From positions 2,761,485 to 2,825,484 of the forward strand of contig JALDQW010000001.1 in NCBI GenBank assembly GCA_031316255.1: 64,000 nt of DNA, read 5' to 3'. The notes under the pieces are model-generated. The model worked only from the letters and a program-made list of their open reading frames with translations, did no database searches and was not told where the DNA came from. Source of the stretch: Nitrosomonas sp. GTDB taxonomy: Bacteria; Pseudomonadota; Gammaproteobacteria; Burkholderiales; Nitrosomonadaceae. The position numbers and the translations under genes are program-made. This document shows, one piece after another, positions 26,167 through 35,528 of the stretch. Numbering within the stretch: the first letter of the stretch is position 1; each line of letters begins with the position of its first letter.

Positions 26167-26892
26167 TTAACGTCGCCCATCATACCATATGGGTAGTTTC
26201 GATTTATTTTGCAATGTCTTACGCGGGTTCATGAGAACTTGAAAAAATTGACTTGCTATTTCACGCCCTGAATACAATTTAAGTTTCCGAGCAGATGTGA
26301 CTAGCGGATACCGTGTTAGGATAGTAAATTTAAGGCCGTGCTTGCGCCCCCATTTTTTTAGTGATCGACTCAGGGTAATTTCGTCTGCTGCGTATAAATC
26401 CTGATCAAAACCACCGACTTGTTGAAATGCATCTTTGCGGCAGACGATCAACGCACCTGACGCCCAACAGAATGTAACTGAAACTAAGGTCCAGATCTTT
26501 AAAATTGTTGCGCCCCACCACGGGGAGCTGGGCATTAGCATAACGCTGCCGCAGCCAACATATTTGCCAGACTCAATCAATTTCAGTATATCAGTGATCA
26601 TGCCCGGATTGAGTAAGCTATCTGCGTCAACAAAGAGAAGCCAATCGCCCTTTGCGGCTGCGGCGCCAGCGTTACGTGCGCGCCCAATTTGATTAATTGA
26701 CTCAAATACTACTTGTGCGCCGAATTGCCTGGCCAGTTCGGCTGTCTGATCTGTAGAATTGTTGTCGACGACAATAATTTCATATGAAAAACCAGTGCTG
26801 CGAACGCTGTCGGCCGACTCTGAGACTGATTTAAGACAATGCATAATCAAACGTTCTTCATTAAATGCTGGGATAATAACGGAAAGATGCAT
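26167..26892 (-). CDS. family 2 glycosyltransferase
   Basis: A 241-residue GT-A fold enzyme. It starts SVIIPAFNEERLIMHCLKS. The nucleotide-binding strand has VVDNNSTDQTAELARQFGA, and the metal-binding DXD region reads LLFVDADSLLNPGM. The acceptor region includes GALIVCRKDAFQQVGGFDQ and the catalytic-base motif AADEITLSRSL. One hydrophobic stretch near WGATILKIWTLVSVTF may sit at the membrane. Family members transfer a sugar from a nucleotide donor to lipid or polysaccharide acceptors. The gene is downstream of hpnA on the same strand, 180 bases away, so a role in hopanoid head-group or surface glycan synthesis is possible but unproven. Confidence 0.85.
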   Translation of the reverse strand: MHLSVIIPAFNEERLIMHCLKSVSESADSVRSTGFSYEIIVVDNNSTDQTAELARQFGAQVVFESINQIGRARNAGAAAAKGDWLLFVDADSLLNPGMITDILKLIESGKYVGCGSVMLMPSSPWWGATILKIWTLVSVTFCWASGALIVCRKDAFQQVGGFDQDLYAADEITLSRSLKKWGRKHGLKFTILTRYPLVTSARKLKLYSGREIASQFFQVLMNPRKTLQNKSKLPIWYDGRR

Positions 26893-27072
26893 AATTAAGT
26901 TTTGAAAAAATTCTCATTAAGATAATTGGATTGGCTAATTTTCAAAAAAAAGCTGTAGGTTGTAATGGGATGTCAAGAGCAGTATAAACGTAACGGATAA
27001 AATTGGAAGGTTTGTGAAGGCTAGTTATTGTAAAATGTTTTTCCCTGTTCACCACGTTCTTTCAAAAAGCTT

Positions 27073-28056
27073 TTAATAACCATTTTTCTGATACCATTTC
27101 ACCGCATCTTGAAGTGCTAATCTGGCTGGGCGGTATCGATAACCAAGTTCACAGATGGCCTTGTCGCTGGTAAAGTACATGAGTTTTTTTGCCATGTGAA
27201 TACTGTCCAATGTTGCCCGTGGCTCCTTATGTGTGATCGCGGCAATTTTTTCCATAATCCATGCGATTGGCAGCATTACGTTGATGGGAAGACTTATGCG
27301 TTTTTTTCGTTGGCCGAGGATGTCATCAAGTGTTTCGAGAATTTCGAGCAAGGTCAAGTTTTCCCCGCCCAGGATATATCGTTCGCCGGCGTTCCCTAGT
27401 TCGCATGCCAGCAAGTGACCGTGGGCAATATCATCGACATGCGCAATGTTCAATCCGGTATTGACATACGCAGGCATTTTGTTGTGCATGACATCTAGTA
27501 CGATACGTCCGGTTGGTGTGGGACGGATGTCTCGCGGACCGATTGGAGCGGAAGGATTGACAATGACCAGTGGTAATTGATGTTGAACTGTCAATTCGAG
27601 GACTGTTTGCTCGGCAATATACTTTGAGCGTTTATAAGGCCCGTTAATTTTTTCTAGGCAGGAAGGTGTTTCTTCATTGGCGGGTGTTCCGTCAGAAGTT
27701 AAGCCCAAAGCTGCAACGCTACTGGTATAAATAATGCGTTTTAGTCCCGCATTTGCCGCTGCGATGATTAAAGCTTTTGTGCCATGGACATTGATATCAA
27801 ACATGGTTTGTGGATCAGGCACCCATAATCGGTAATCCGCAGCAACATGGTAGAGGTAATCACACCCTTTAACTGCATTTTCCAGAGATGGATGGTTGCG
27901 CAAATCACCCTCGATAATTTCAATAGGTAAATTTTCTATATTACGCCTATCGCTGCTGGGTCTGACTAGCAGCCGAACATCGTGACCTGCTTTCAGTAAA
28001 CAGTGCATGACCGCAGAACCGAGAAAACCTGTAGCACCCGTAACTAATGATTTCAT
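27073..28056 (-). CDS. hpnA: hopanoid-associated sugar epimerase HpnA
   Basis: A 327-residue NAD-dependent SDR (extended type). The Rossmann motif is TGATGFLGSAV at residues 7-17, the LYHVAADYRLW segment is the HpnA signature, and the active site has TSSVAALG with YKRSKY (Tyr-x3-Lys). Further matches are NPSAPIGPRDIRPTPTGRI and NIAHVDDIAHGH. In other bacteria HpnA lies in hopanoid gene sets and is thought to act on the sugar attached to bacteriohopanepolyols. The squalene synthase-like gene upstream on the same strand supports this. The length is normal for the family. Confidence 0.9.
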   Translation of the reverse strand: MKSLVTGATGFLGSAVMHCLLKAGHDVRLLVRPSSDRRNIENLPIEIIEGDLRNHPSLENAVKGCDYLYHVAADYRLWVPDPQTMFDINVHGTKALIIAAANAGLKRIIYTSSVAALGLTSDGTPANEETPSCLEKINGPYKRSKYIAEQTVLELTVQHQLPLVIVNPSAPIGPRDIRPTPTGRIVLDVMHNKMPAYVNTGLNIAHVDDIAHGHLLACELGNAGERYILGGENLTLLEILETLDDILGQRKKRISLPINVMLPIAWIMEKIAAITHKEPRATLDSIHMAKKLMYFTSDKAICELGYRYRPARLALQDAVKWYQKNGY

Positions 28057-28114
28057 AGATGTGATTTCACATTACCAATTATAGCTGACTATTTTTTTGC
28101 ATTTTATAGTGTGT

Positions 28115-29173
28115 TTATTTTTTAAGGAATAAGTCATCGGGCATATCGGTAACCGGGAGATTCCGCGCAGTCATTTTGAAAAGTTGAATCAACACCCAAT
28201 CGTTACTGGCAAAAAGACTGGTGGTCAGAATCGTTGCTTTAACAGTGCGTCGTGTAATTTTTACCTGATTGCCGTTTTTAAAATCACGGTGGCAATTAAT
28301 TTTATTCAAGGTTAAAATTGCCATGCCCAATGCCCATAGACAGAACTTGCGTATTCCCTTTTCATGGCTTGGAATCATGCAGGTATAGGTTAGTGCATTT
28401 TGTAAATGTTTTCTGGCGACGCCTATCAGATCGGCCAGACCTTCCTGAAAACGGGTGTCTGCGTGATCGGGACTTAAATCCCGAAGAATAAAACCTTTTT
28501 CGAGGAAAATATCCTGTGGTAGCCAGCAGGCACCCCGCTTACGGTCGTCCCAGATGTCTTTCAGAATATTGGTCATTTGTAAGCCCTGGCCAAATGAAAC
28601 AGAAAGTTTCATTAATTCAGATTTGTTTTGGTTTATTTCTGGCGAATAATCACAAAACAGCTCAGTGAGCATTTCTCCTACAACGCCAGCCACGTAATAA
28701 CAATAGAGATTCATGGCAGGGAGATCTTTGAGACCGTCGAGTGTTTCTGTGTCCTGATAGTCTGCCATACCGCGGCTCATGATTCGTACACAGCGTTCTA
28801 GTGCCTTGCGCTGTGAAGTATTAAAGCTATGGGTGACGCGAATAACCGCAGGTGTGTTTTTAATTAAATCATGCTCAGCTGGAATAGTATGGTCTGAAAG
28901 CAGCGGATAAAGTTCATCGACAAATTGTTCAGCTGCGATATTGCCGCTCACCACTTCGGAAAACATAGCAGATAAGTGGCGTGTCTGTTCTGAAGTCAGT
29001 GCATTGTCATCTTCTATTGTGTCAGTAATCCGACACAATAGATATGCATTACCGATAACTTTCCTAAGTGCTACGGGAAGTTGCGGAATTGTCAGTGCAA
29101 ATGTACGAGAGACACCCTTCAAGATATCATTTTGATACTGTGTGTCATTTAGGCTCGGCGGTTGACTGATCAT
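28115..29173 (-). CDS. squalene synthase, eukaryotic-type (farnesyl-diphosphate farnesyltransferase)
   Basis: A 352-residue enzyme of the squalene/phytoene synthase family. The first aspartate-rich motif DTIEDD is at residues 51-56, YCYYVAGVVGEMLTELF is the helix typical of one-step squalene synthases, and the second aspartate motif is QMTNILKDIWDDRKRG. It condenses two farnesyl diphosphates through presqualene diphosphate to squalene with NADPH. The length and the YCYYVAGVVGE motif fit the single-enzyme route rather than the HpnCDE route. A C-terminal membrane helix is not obvious. It lies 58 bases upstream of hpnA on the same strand, giving a small hopanoid precursor pair. Confidence 0.85.
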   Translation of the reverse strand: MISQPPSLNDTQYQNDILKGVSRTFALTIPQLPVALRKVIGNAYLLCRITDTIEDDNALTSEQTRHLSAMFSEVVSGNIAAEQFVDELYPLLSDHTIPAEHDLIKNTPAVIRVTHSFNTSQRKALERCVRIMSRGMADYQDTETLDGLKDLPAMNLYCYYVAGVVGEMLTELFCDYSPEINQNKSELMKLSVSFGQGLQMTNILKDIWDDRKRGACWLPQDIFLEKGFILRDLSPDHADTRFQEGLADLIGVARKHLQNALTYTCMIPSHEKGIRKFCLWALGMAILTLNKINCHRDFKNGNQVKITRRTVKATILTTSLFASNDWVLIQLFKMTARNLPVTDMPDDLFLKK

Positions 29174-29282
29174 TGTTGATTTTATGAATATGAAGCTAGA
29201 ATATTACTACAATACGGTATCTCGAACTCGGATTACCTGAGCATATTCGATGATTGTTGCGAATGATTATGTTGATTAACAT

Positions 29283-30545
29283 TTAGGCAGGTAAAATTGT
29301 TTCTTGAGCAATCAACTGGTCAATGGTTTCACGCTCTCTGATCAGGTGAATTGTATTGCCATCAACCATAACTTCTGCAGCGCGAGGGCGAGTGTTATAG
29401 TTCGAGCTCATACTCATGCCGTAAGCGCCGGTCGACATCACCGCGAGCAAATCTTTGGACTTTAAATTGAGTTTTCTGTCATGCCCTAGAAAATCTCCAG
29501 TTTCACAGACGGGGCCGACAACCTGGTAATTACAAATATCGCCTTCTTTTCTTTTGATAACGGGTAAAATCTGATGATACGCTTTGTATAGTGATGGACG
29601 CATTAAGTCATTCATGGCTGCATCAACAATTGCAAAATGACGTTCAGGGGTATGCTTGATATAGGCCGTTCGTGTCAGTAACAAACCAGCATTTCCTATT
29701 AATGAACGACCTGGTTCAATTAACAAACGTAATTTAATTGTACCCAGTGTTTTACGTATTGCTGAAACATAGTCTTGGATTGAAGGGAGTGTTTCATTTG
29801 AATAGCGTATACCCAAACCTCCGCCAAGATCGAGATGGTTTATCTGTAATTTGTTGGATTGTAGCCGTTGCAGCAGGTTAACTAATTTTTCGCCTGCTTG
29901 TACGAATGGATCCAGCTCTGTTAATTGTGAACCAATATGACAATCTAATCCGGTGAACCGAATATGTGGGAAAATGTCTGTTGATAGATAGATATGCTCG
30001 GCTTCTTCTATTGGGATGCCGAATTTATTTTCTTTTAATCCGGTTGAAATATACGGATGTGTTTTGGCGTCTACATCGGGGTTAACCCGCAGGCTGACAG
30101 GGGCTGTTTTATTCATAGCGGCTGCAATCTGATTAAGCATTTGCAATTCAGCAATGGATTCGACATTAAAGCAGAGGATATCTGCGGCCAACGCCACACG
30201 CATTTCATCCGCCAGCTTGCCGACGCCTGAAAAAACAGTTTTCCGCGGGTCTCCCCCGGCCTTGATGATTCTTTGCAACTCACCACCGGATACGATATCA
30301 AACCCACTACCAAGCATTGAAAGCACATTGAGAATGGCAAGATTGGAATTGGCTTTTACCGCATAGCAAATTAAGAAATCATCGTCGGCAAAGGCTTTTT
30401 CAAATTCATGGTAGGCGGCTGTCAAAGCAGTGCGTGAATAGACATAGCATGGTGTTCCAAATTTTTTGGCGATTAATTCCAGCGGAACTGACTCGGCATA
30501 CAGTGAATTTTGGTGATATTCAAATTGGGGGAAAGTACTCATCAT
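29283..30545 (-). CDS. lysA: diaminopimelate decarboxylase
   Basis: A 420-residue PLP enzyme that converts meso-diaminopimelate to L-lysine, the last step of the pathway. It is a fold-type III (alanine racemase-like) barrel with the PLP lysine in YAVKANSN at about residue 64. Others are the His-Gly region LDCHIGSQLTEL, the phosphate-binding glycine loop LDLGGGLGIRY, the EPGRSLIGNAG motif and the substrate motif VVGPVCETGDFLG with the catalytic Cys. The start ATG overlaps the lptM stop by four bases, a conserved arrangement that implies translational coupling. Confidence 0.95.
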   Translation of the reverse strand: MMSTFPQFEYHQNSLYAESVPLELIAKKFGTPCYVYSRTALTAAYHEFEKAFADDDFLICYAVKANSNLAILNVLSMLGSGFDIVSGGELQRIIKAGGDPRKTVFSGVGKLADEMRVALAADILCFNVESIAELQMLNQIAAAMNKTAPVSLRVNPDVDAKTHPYISTGLKENKFGIPIEEAEHIYLSTDIFPHIRFTGLDCHIGSQLTELDPFVQAGEKLVNLLQRLQSNKLQINHLDLGGGLGIRYSNETLPSIQDYVSAIRKTLGTIKLRLLIEPGRSLIGNAGLLLTRTAYIKHTPERHFAIVDAAMNDLMRPSLYKAYHQILPVIKRKEGDICNYQVVGPVCETGDFLGHDRKLNLKSKDLLAVMSTGAYGMSMSSNYNTRPRAAEVMVDGNTIHLIRERETIDQLIAQETILPA

Positions 30546-30709
30546 TCAGTTTCATCTTTAATAGTTGCGGCAGCAGGGGGTGTTGTTGGCGCCATCGAAA
30601 CTGGTGGTTCTTCATTATCAGGCAGATAAAGCGGTCCTTTATTACCACATGCGACCAATATACCTAAAGCCATTCCAGTACAGGCAGTCAAGAAAAAATA
30701 ACGCACCAT
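30542..30709 (-). CDS. lptM: small lipoprotein LptM (YifL-like)
   Basis: A 55-residue protein below the usual length cut-offs. A short basic start MVRYFFL leads to a hydrophobic segment TACTGMALGILVA and the lipobox Cys, directly followed by the family motif CGNKGPLYLP. A Pro/Ala-rich tail completes it. The family motif has been linked to maturation of the LPS transport protein LptD in Escherichia coli. The stop TGA overlaps the lysA start in the common lptM-lysA order. Confidence 0.9.
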   Translation of the reverse strand: MVRYFFLTACTGMALGILVACGNKGPLYLPDNEEPPVSMAPTTPPAAATIKDETE

Positions 30710-30814
30710 CAAATGCACAAAAAACCTCCTTTATTTTTTTAAGTTAAGGATACTACCATAACGCATTGCAAGATTTGTCCTGATTGTTTTTTGAACCTGA
30801 TACGCGGTAAAAAT

Positions 30815-31441
30815 CTATAATTTGCTCAATTCAATATTCAACCACTGGATTAATTCGTCCATTAATTGATTGCTGGCAATGGAAAAAGCATTGACGGCAC
30901 CTGTGGCATCGGGCGATTGAGCCATCTGCTGTGCGCTAAAGACTTTCTGGGCAATCAGCCGGTGTGAATTGTTAACAAGACTGGCTTGAAAACGTATGAC
31001 AACCCGGCTATCTGTCAACGTATCGAATATATGTGAGAAATCTTCGAGTTCGATATGCAATTCATTTTCCACGATAGCCATACTGCTGTCCTTGATAATC
31101 AAGTGATTGGTATCGGCCGCAATTTTTTGTTTAATCTGTTGTGTTAACAGAAAAGCAGGGGGCGAAGACCAACGGCTATTTGAATAAGCGTATGACTGAA
31201 AGGGATTATGATAGGCAAGACGATAGTAAATAGCTTGTGTGTCCAGCCAGAGTGGGGCGGTGGTGTGCGTGATCAGAATTTTTTTTCCGCTTTTGGCTGC
31301 TGGTTGATCAAGTTGGTTATTTTTCGCAGAGGTGTCCGCTATGAAGTTGAAAGTGGCAACGGTTGTATTCGGTTTAGGAAAAATTGTACATCCTGACAGC
31401 AACACGATAACAGTAACGAATACGACAAATAAAATTTTCAT
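30815..31441 (-). CDS. ABC-type transport auxiliary lipoprotein (PqiC-like), Mla-type system
   Basis: A 208-residue lipoprotein. The signal is MKILFVVFVTVIVLLSGC with the lipobox LSGC, and the mature protein matches the ABC_trans_aux (DUF330) pattern: ILITHTTAPLWLDTQAIYYR, then SRWSSPPAFLLTQQI. It should be attached to the outer membrane facing the periplasm and complete a lipid shuttle with the MCE protein. Its start overlaps the MCE gene stop by four bases. Partner genes encode ATPase, permease and MCE protein upstream in the same operon. Confidence 0.85.
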   Translation of the reverse strand: MKILFVVFVTVIVLLSGCTIFPKPNTTVATFNFIADTSAKNNQLDQPAAKSGKKILITHTTAPLWLDTQAIYYRLAYHNPFQSYAYSNSRWSSPPAFLLTQQIKQKIAADTNHLIIKDSSMAIVENELHIELEDFSHIFDTLTDSRVVIRFQASLVNNSHRLIAQKVFSAQQMAQSPDATGAVNAFSIASNQLMDELIQWLNIELSKL

Positions 31442-32340
31442 CGGATATTTCCAGAAGGTGCAACAAAACCGTCTTCACCGGGGCCTGGTGGTGATGACGG
31501 GCGTCCTAGCAACAGCATTTGCGGATTTTCTTCCAGTTGTTGTAGAACACGATCCAAGTTTTGTGAATTTCGGACAAGACCACTACTGACTTTACGTAAC
31601 TCGGGAATGGTTGTTGCCATTTCTTGTGCGCTGGTTGCAAGACTGTCGATAATTCCACCTTGCTGATTAACGCTGCGCATCGACTGGTTGATTTCGGTGA
31701 GCAATTCATCGAGATGTTTTACCAGAACACCGGATTCAGCGGTTAAATGTGTCATTGATTCAAGTATGGGTTGTAAATTACCCGCGATGCCGTCGAAATT
31801 ACGCGATGCTTTTTCAATATTTATTAGAATGCTTGAAATTTGCGCCTGATTGTCGTCATTGAGAAGTTGATGCATTTTAATCACCAGTTCGTTGACGTTG
31901 TTAAGAATATTTTGACCATAACCGGTTACTTCATCCAGCAATGACGGACGCATGGGTATGCGTGCATCCTCCGGTAAAACCTCAGGGGAAATTTCCTTGT
32001 CATTTCTAAGCTGGACATAAGCCAAACCGGTTATGCCCTGATAACCCAACTGAGCATAGATATTCTTGGGTAATTTGATGCTGCCGTCGATAACAATATC
32101 GATCAAAATCTGTTGCATATTTTCGGGGTTAAAAAAAATCCGGTTTACTTTGCCGATATTTACGCCACGGTAATATACCGATGCCTGCAACCCGAGACCT
32201 GTAACCGATTCCTGCGACACCACTTGATAGTGATCATGCTCAATAGAGTCGCCTTTAAACCACTCGGCAATAAGAAGTGCAGCAGCGCCAAAACAGATCA
32301 CAAAGAGACCTGCTATGAGGGCATGGGCCCGGTTTTCCAT
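31438..32340 (-). CDS. MCE-family periplasmic lipid-binding protein (MlaD-like)
   Basis: A 300-residue protein anchored by one N-terminal helix (HALIAGLFVICFGAAALLIA). The MCE domain follows at about residues 40-120 (SVTGLGLQASVYYRGVNIGK, LPKNIYAQLGYQGITGLAYV). The rest is a long alpha-helical coil (residues 140-280), which is longer than E. coli MlaD and would form a periplasmic tunnel or bridge. It binds phospholipid in transit between membranes. The start overlaps the ATPase gene by 28 bases. Confidence 0.88.
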   Translation of the reverse strand: MENRAHALIAGLFVICFGAAALLIAEWFKGDSIEHDHYQVVSQESVTGLGLQASVYYRGVNIGKVNRIFFNPENMQQILIDIVIDGSIKLPKNIYAQLGYQGITGLAYVQLRNDKEISPEVLPEDARIPMRPSLLDEVTGYGQNILNNVNELVIKMHQLLNDDNQAQISSILINIEKASRNFDGIAGNLQPILESMTHLTAESGVLVKHLDELLTEINQSMRSVNQQGGIIDSLATSAQEMATTIPELRKVSSGLVRNSQNLDRVLQQLEENPQMLLLGRPSSPPGPGEDGFVAPSGNIR

Positions 32341-33122
32341 GAAAGTTCCCTGTTATCGATATGTTGATATTTATCCCGAATACTTTTAAAAAAGCTTTTG
32401 ATAAATGGGTGCGTGTGATGGCATATTTGTGCGAGCGTTCCTACAGTAATAACCTGTTTATCAGCCAGAACAGCAATGCGGTCAGATAAATCAACCAAGG
32501 TATCGATGTCATGCGTTACCATCACAATTGTTAAATCCAGTTCTTTGCGCATATCCTGAATCAATTGAACAAAGCTCTCGCTTAATTGGGGATCCAGCCC
32601 TGCAGTCGGTTCATCCAGAAACAGTAATTCCGGGTCGAGTGCGAGTGCACGCGCCAGTGATACGCGTTTAATCATGCCACCGGACAAGTTTGCCGGCATC
32701 TTGTAAGCGTGTTCCGGTTCAATGGCGACCATGTTGAGTTTGATCATTACAAGCTCATGTATTGTTTGTTCATCGAGAGTGCGCAATTCGCGCAGTGGTA
32801 ATGCAATATTGTCAAAAACGGTTAAGGCACTAAACAGGGCGCCTTGTTGAAATAAGACTCCTGTTCGATTGCGGATACTTTTACCCAAAGTAAAATCGCA
32901 ATTATACCGTGAACTGCCAAACACTTTGACGTTCCCTTTTGTGGGGCGCTCAAGTCCCAGTATCTGACGTAACAGTGTGGTCTTGCCACTTCCTGAACCA
33001 CCGACCAAAGAAAGCACTTCACCTTTTTTAACATTCAGATTCAAATCCTCATGGACAACATGCTGATCAAATTGCGTATGCAATCCTTCTATTTCGATAA
33101 TGTAAGGAATTTGGTTTGTCAT
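32313..33122 (-). CDS. ABC transporter ATPase, MlaF type
   Basis: A 269-residue ATPase of the phospholipid transport (Mla) group. Walker A is GGSGSGKTTLL, the Q-loop is LFQQGALFSA, the signature is NLSGGMIKRVSLARAL (the GGM variant found in MlaF/Ttg2A proteins), Walker B is LLFLDEPTAGLD and the switch His is in MVTHDID. It would power lipid extraction or insertion together with the STAS-MlaE permease. Six bases separate it from the permease gene. Confidence 0.92.
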   Translation of the reverse strand: MTNQIPYIIEIEGLHTQFDQHVVHEDLNLNVKKGEVLSLVGGSGSGKTTLLRQILGLERPTKGNVKVFGSSRYNCDFTLGKSIRNRTGVLFQQGALFSALTVFDNIALPLRELRTLDEQTIHELVMIKLNMVAIEPEHAYKMPANLSGGMIKRVSLARALALDPELLFLDEPTAGLDPQLSESFVQLIQDMRKELDLTIVMVTHDIDTLVDLSDRIAVLADKQVITVGTLAQICHHTHPFIKSFFKSIRDKYQHIDNRELSWKTGPMPS

Positions 33123-33128
33123 GCAAAT

Positions 33129-34265
33129 TTATATAATCCCGACGTCTGAAAATACAATAGCGAATATTGCATCGATAATAATCACCACAGTAATCGATGT
33201 CACAACAGAAGTTGTCGTGCCTTCTCCAAGACTTTCTGTGTTCGGTTTAACCCTGAGGCCAAAATGACACGCGATAATTGCAATCACCATACCACAGACT
33301 GCGCCTTTTCCAAGTCCGAGCCACAAGTTTGCGATCGGGACGGCATCCGGTAACGCATGGATGAAATAGTAATAACTGAGTCCTAACTGGATTTCAGCAG
33401 CAATAATGCCGCCTAGAAGGGCGATGGCGCTGGTCCACAGTACGAGTAACGGCATTGCCAAACCCAGCCCGATAATTTTGGGAAAAATCAGTCGTTGGCT
33501 ATGCGAGATACCCATAACCGTTAATGCATCGAGTTCTTGCGTAACCCGCATGACACCGAGTTGAGCCGTCATTGACGAACCGGATCGTCCGGCAACGAGA
33601 ATTGCAGCCAGTAACGGACCCAGTTCCCTGATAATACTGATGCCAAGAATATTGACGATAAAGACATCAGCGCCAAACATTTGTAGCTGGTCCGCGGATA
33701 GATAACTGAGTACTATGCCAATCAGAAATCCTACTAAAGCGGTAATCCCTAAAGCCTGAGCGCCTGTACGGTACAGATTGGCGGAAATTTCTCGCCAGGG
33801 AATATAACCGGGGTGCCGCAGAAAAAATAAACTGTCAAGCAGTAATTGACCGATCATCATAATGACGCTGATCATGTTTTCCCATAACAGGAGTGCTTGT
33901 TTACCAATCGAATGTACAGGCCATAACAGATCTTTTTTTGGAGTTTCAATTTTTTCAGTTGGCAAGTTTTCAATGCTTCTAAGCATTTTTTCATGTTCCG
34001 GCCGCAATATTAATTGATGGGGGCGTTGTGCATTCCAGGCTTTCCATATCAATACGATTCCGGCGGTATCCATGTGATGAATGCCGCTTAAGTCCCAGCA
34101 AAGATCAGAATTTTTTGCGTGTTGACTCAGTTCAGACGAGAGTGCTTTAAACTGTTTTTCGATGGTGACAAGGGTAAAATCTCCAGTCAAAAGCAGACGT
34201 GCTGAATCGTTTTCATGAATTAACTGACACCAATTGTTGTTTGATTGGGTTGTGTTCATTGGCAT
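33129..34265 (-). CDS. MlaE-type permease with N-terminal STAS domain
   Basis: About 378 residues. Residues 10-105 form a STAS-like domain (LLTGDFTLVTIEKQFKAL, CWDLSGIHHMDTAGIVLIWK). The MlaE core follows with about five helices (QALGITALVGFLIGIVLSYL, ELGPLLAAILVAGRSGSSMT, TQELDALTVMGIS, CGMVIAIIACHFG) and the EExxD-like family motifs. In E. coli the STAS function is a separate protein (MlaB); here the domain is joined to the permease, as in many betaproteobacteria and plastid TGD homologues. ATG 34265 is preferred over TTG 34268. It is the first gene of the four-gene operon. Confidence 0.9.
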   Translation of the reverse strand: MPMNTTQSNNNWCQLIHENDSARLLLTGDFTLVTIEKQFKALSSELSQHAKNSDLCWDLSGIHHMDTAGIVLIWKAWNAQRPHQLILRPEHEKMLRSIENLPTEKIETPKKDLLWPVHSIGKQALLLWENMISVIMMIGQLLLDSLFFLRHPGYIPWREISANLYRTGAQALGITALVGFLIGIVLSYLSADQLQMFGADVFIVNILGISIIRELGPLLAAILVAGRSGSSMTAQLGVMRVTQELDALTVMGISHSQRLIFPKIIGLGLAMPLLVLWTSAIALLGGIIAAEIQLGLSYYYFIHALPDAVPIANLWLGLGKGAVCGMVIAIIACHFGLRVKPNTESLGEGTTTSVVTSITVVIIIDAIFAIVFSDVGII

Positions 34266-34840
34266 CAAAATTTAATTTAACAGTATGGCGTGTCTGGAGT
34301 TGGAGAATTTTTTGAGTCTTGGTGAATTATAGTGGGTATGGCATTATCTGCAAATGAATTGCGTAACATATTTTAATTCTGCTTTGGCAGATGCTCCAGA
34401 GTAGCTTGCCGTCGGATGGAAGTTTTTTCTGAAACGGAATTGAATGGAATGTGTCAACTTTACGCTGTCAGGGTGATAAGGGCGATGTGCGTGCACACGC
34501 GTGCTCCTGCAATGTTGCGTTAGCTGTACGGTCGGATAATTGTGCCATCGACAAGGTGACAAACTGAGACTATCTGATTGCAATATGGGATGTATGGCCT
34601 GTAAGTTTCTGGTTAGATAGCAACCCGAATTCATACCCTGGAACAAATCTTAGAGTTTGAGGAGGGATTGTATTACAATGTGCTATTGCTTGATTCCCTA
34701 GTCTTATTCAATACGTTATAAAAATCCTATGGTAACAATATTGGTTGAAAAAAACCTGCTTTTCTGTCAGTTAGTGGGACGGCAGTGACCTTCATACATT
34801 CTTCGAGAACGAGTAACTATATAAATATTCAGAGAATTGC
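34266..34840. other. intergenic region between divergent genes
   Basis: 575 bases between the mla-type operon and the pRiA4b-like gene. It should hold both promoters. A minus-strand open frame (34344-34646) is compositionally unlike the neighbours and has no ribosome site, so I leave it out. A GC-rich, dyad-like patch GTGCGTGCACACGCGTGC near 34486-34503 is the only structure noted. Confidence 0.4.
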
Positions 34841-35401
34841 ATGAGTGCGAGATCGTTACGTTCAATATATCAGTTAAAAATTACACTCAAATCGCTTCGA
34901 CCACCGATATGGCGCAGATTTTTAATTGCAAGCGATACCAAGCTGGATGAGGTGCACCATACGTTACAAATTGTAATGGGATGGACAAATTCTCACTTGC
35001 ATGAGTTCGAAAAAAACGCTGTGCGCTATGGGGAACTGGATGAAGGCTTCGCCTCAGAAAGTCAAGATGAGCGTAAATTTCGTCTCGAAAAGCTATTGAA
35101 GCACGAGAAAGAAAAATTGATTTATACCTATGATTTTGGCGATAACTGGGAACATGAAGTGCTGCTTGAGAAAATTATTCCTTTCGAGCATGGTTTGGTC
35201 TTGCCGGTTTGTATTAAAGGAAAACGCGCCTGTCCACCAGAAGATATAGGCGGTGTATGGGGCTATGCAGCGTTTCTGGAAGCTGTTTTGGACTCTGATC
35301 ATCCCGAACATGAAGAAATGCTGGACTGGGTGGGTGAGGACTTCGATTCGGAGCACTTTGATCTCGATGAGGTCAATGGTTTATTGCGAAAATATTGCTA
35401 G
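34841..35401 (+). CDS. plasmid pRiA4b ORF-3-like protein
   Basis: A 186-residue soluble protein of the PRiA4_ORF3 family. Typical segments are YQLKITLKSLRPPIWRRFLI, DEVHHTLQIVMGWTNSHLHE, YTYDFGDNWEHEVLLEKI and GKRACPPEDIGGVWGYAAFL. The function of the family is unknown. The length is normal. It is preceded by an AT-rich leader and seems to be a single-gene unit. Family members are common on plasmids and near mobile elements, but nothing mobile is visible here. Confidence 0.9.
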   Translation: MSARSLRSIYQLKITLKSLRPPIWRRFLIASDTKLDEVHHTLQIVMGWTNSHLHEFEKNAVRYGELDEGFASESQDERKFRLEKLLKHEKEKLIYTYDFGDNWEHEVLLEKIIPFEHGLVLPVCIKGKRACPPEDIGGVWGYAAFLEAVLDSDHPEHEEMLDWVGEDFDSEHFDLDEVNGLLRKYC

Positions 35402-35528
35402 AAGTCACTGACCGTCAAAATACCTGATGACTTTACAGCAGTGTTGCGAGAGTTGCTTGATTTTGCTTTTTTCTTCATGATTTTGATAAACAGTTTGCGC
35501 CTACAGTGCCGTGCATGGAACAGTGGAT

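Noticed and set aside
34344..34646. 100-residue minus-strand open frame upstream of the mla-type operon
   Set aside because: It has no ribosome site, codon use differs from the neighbours and no motif is present.
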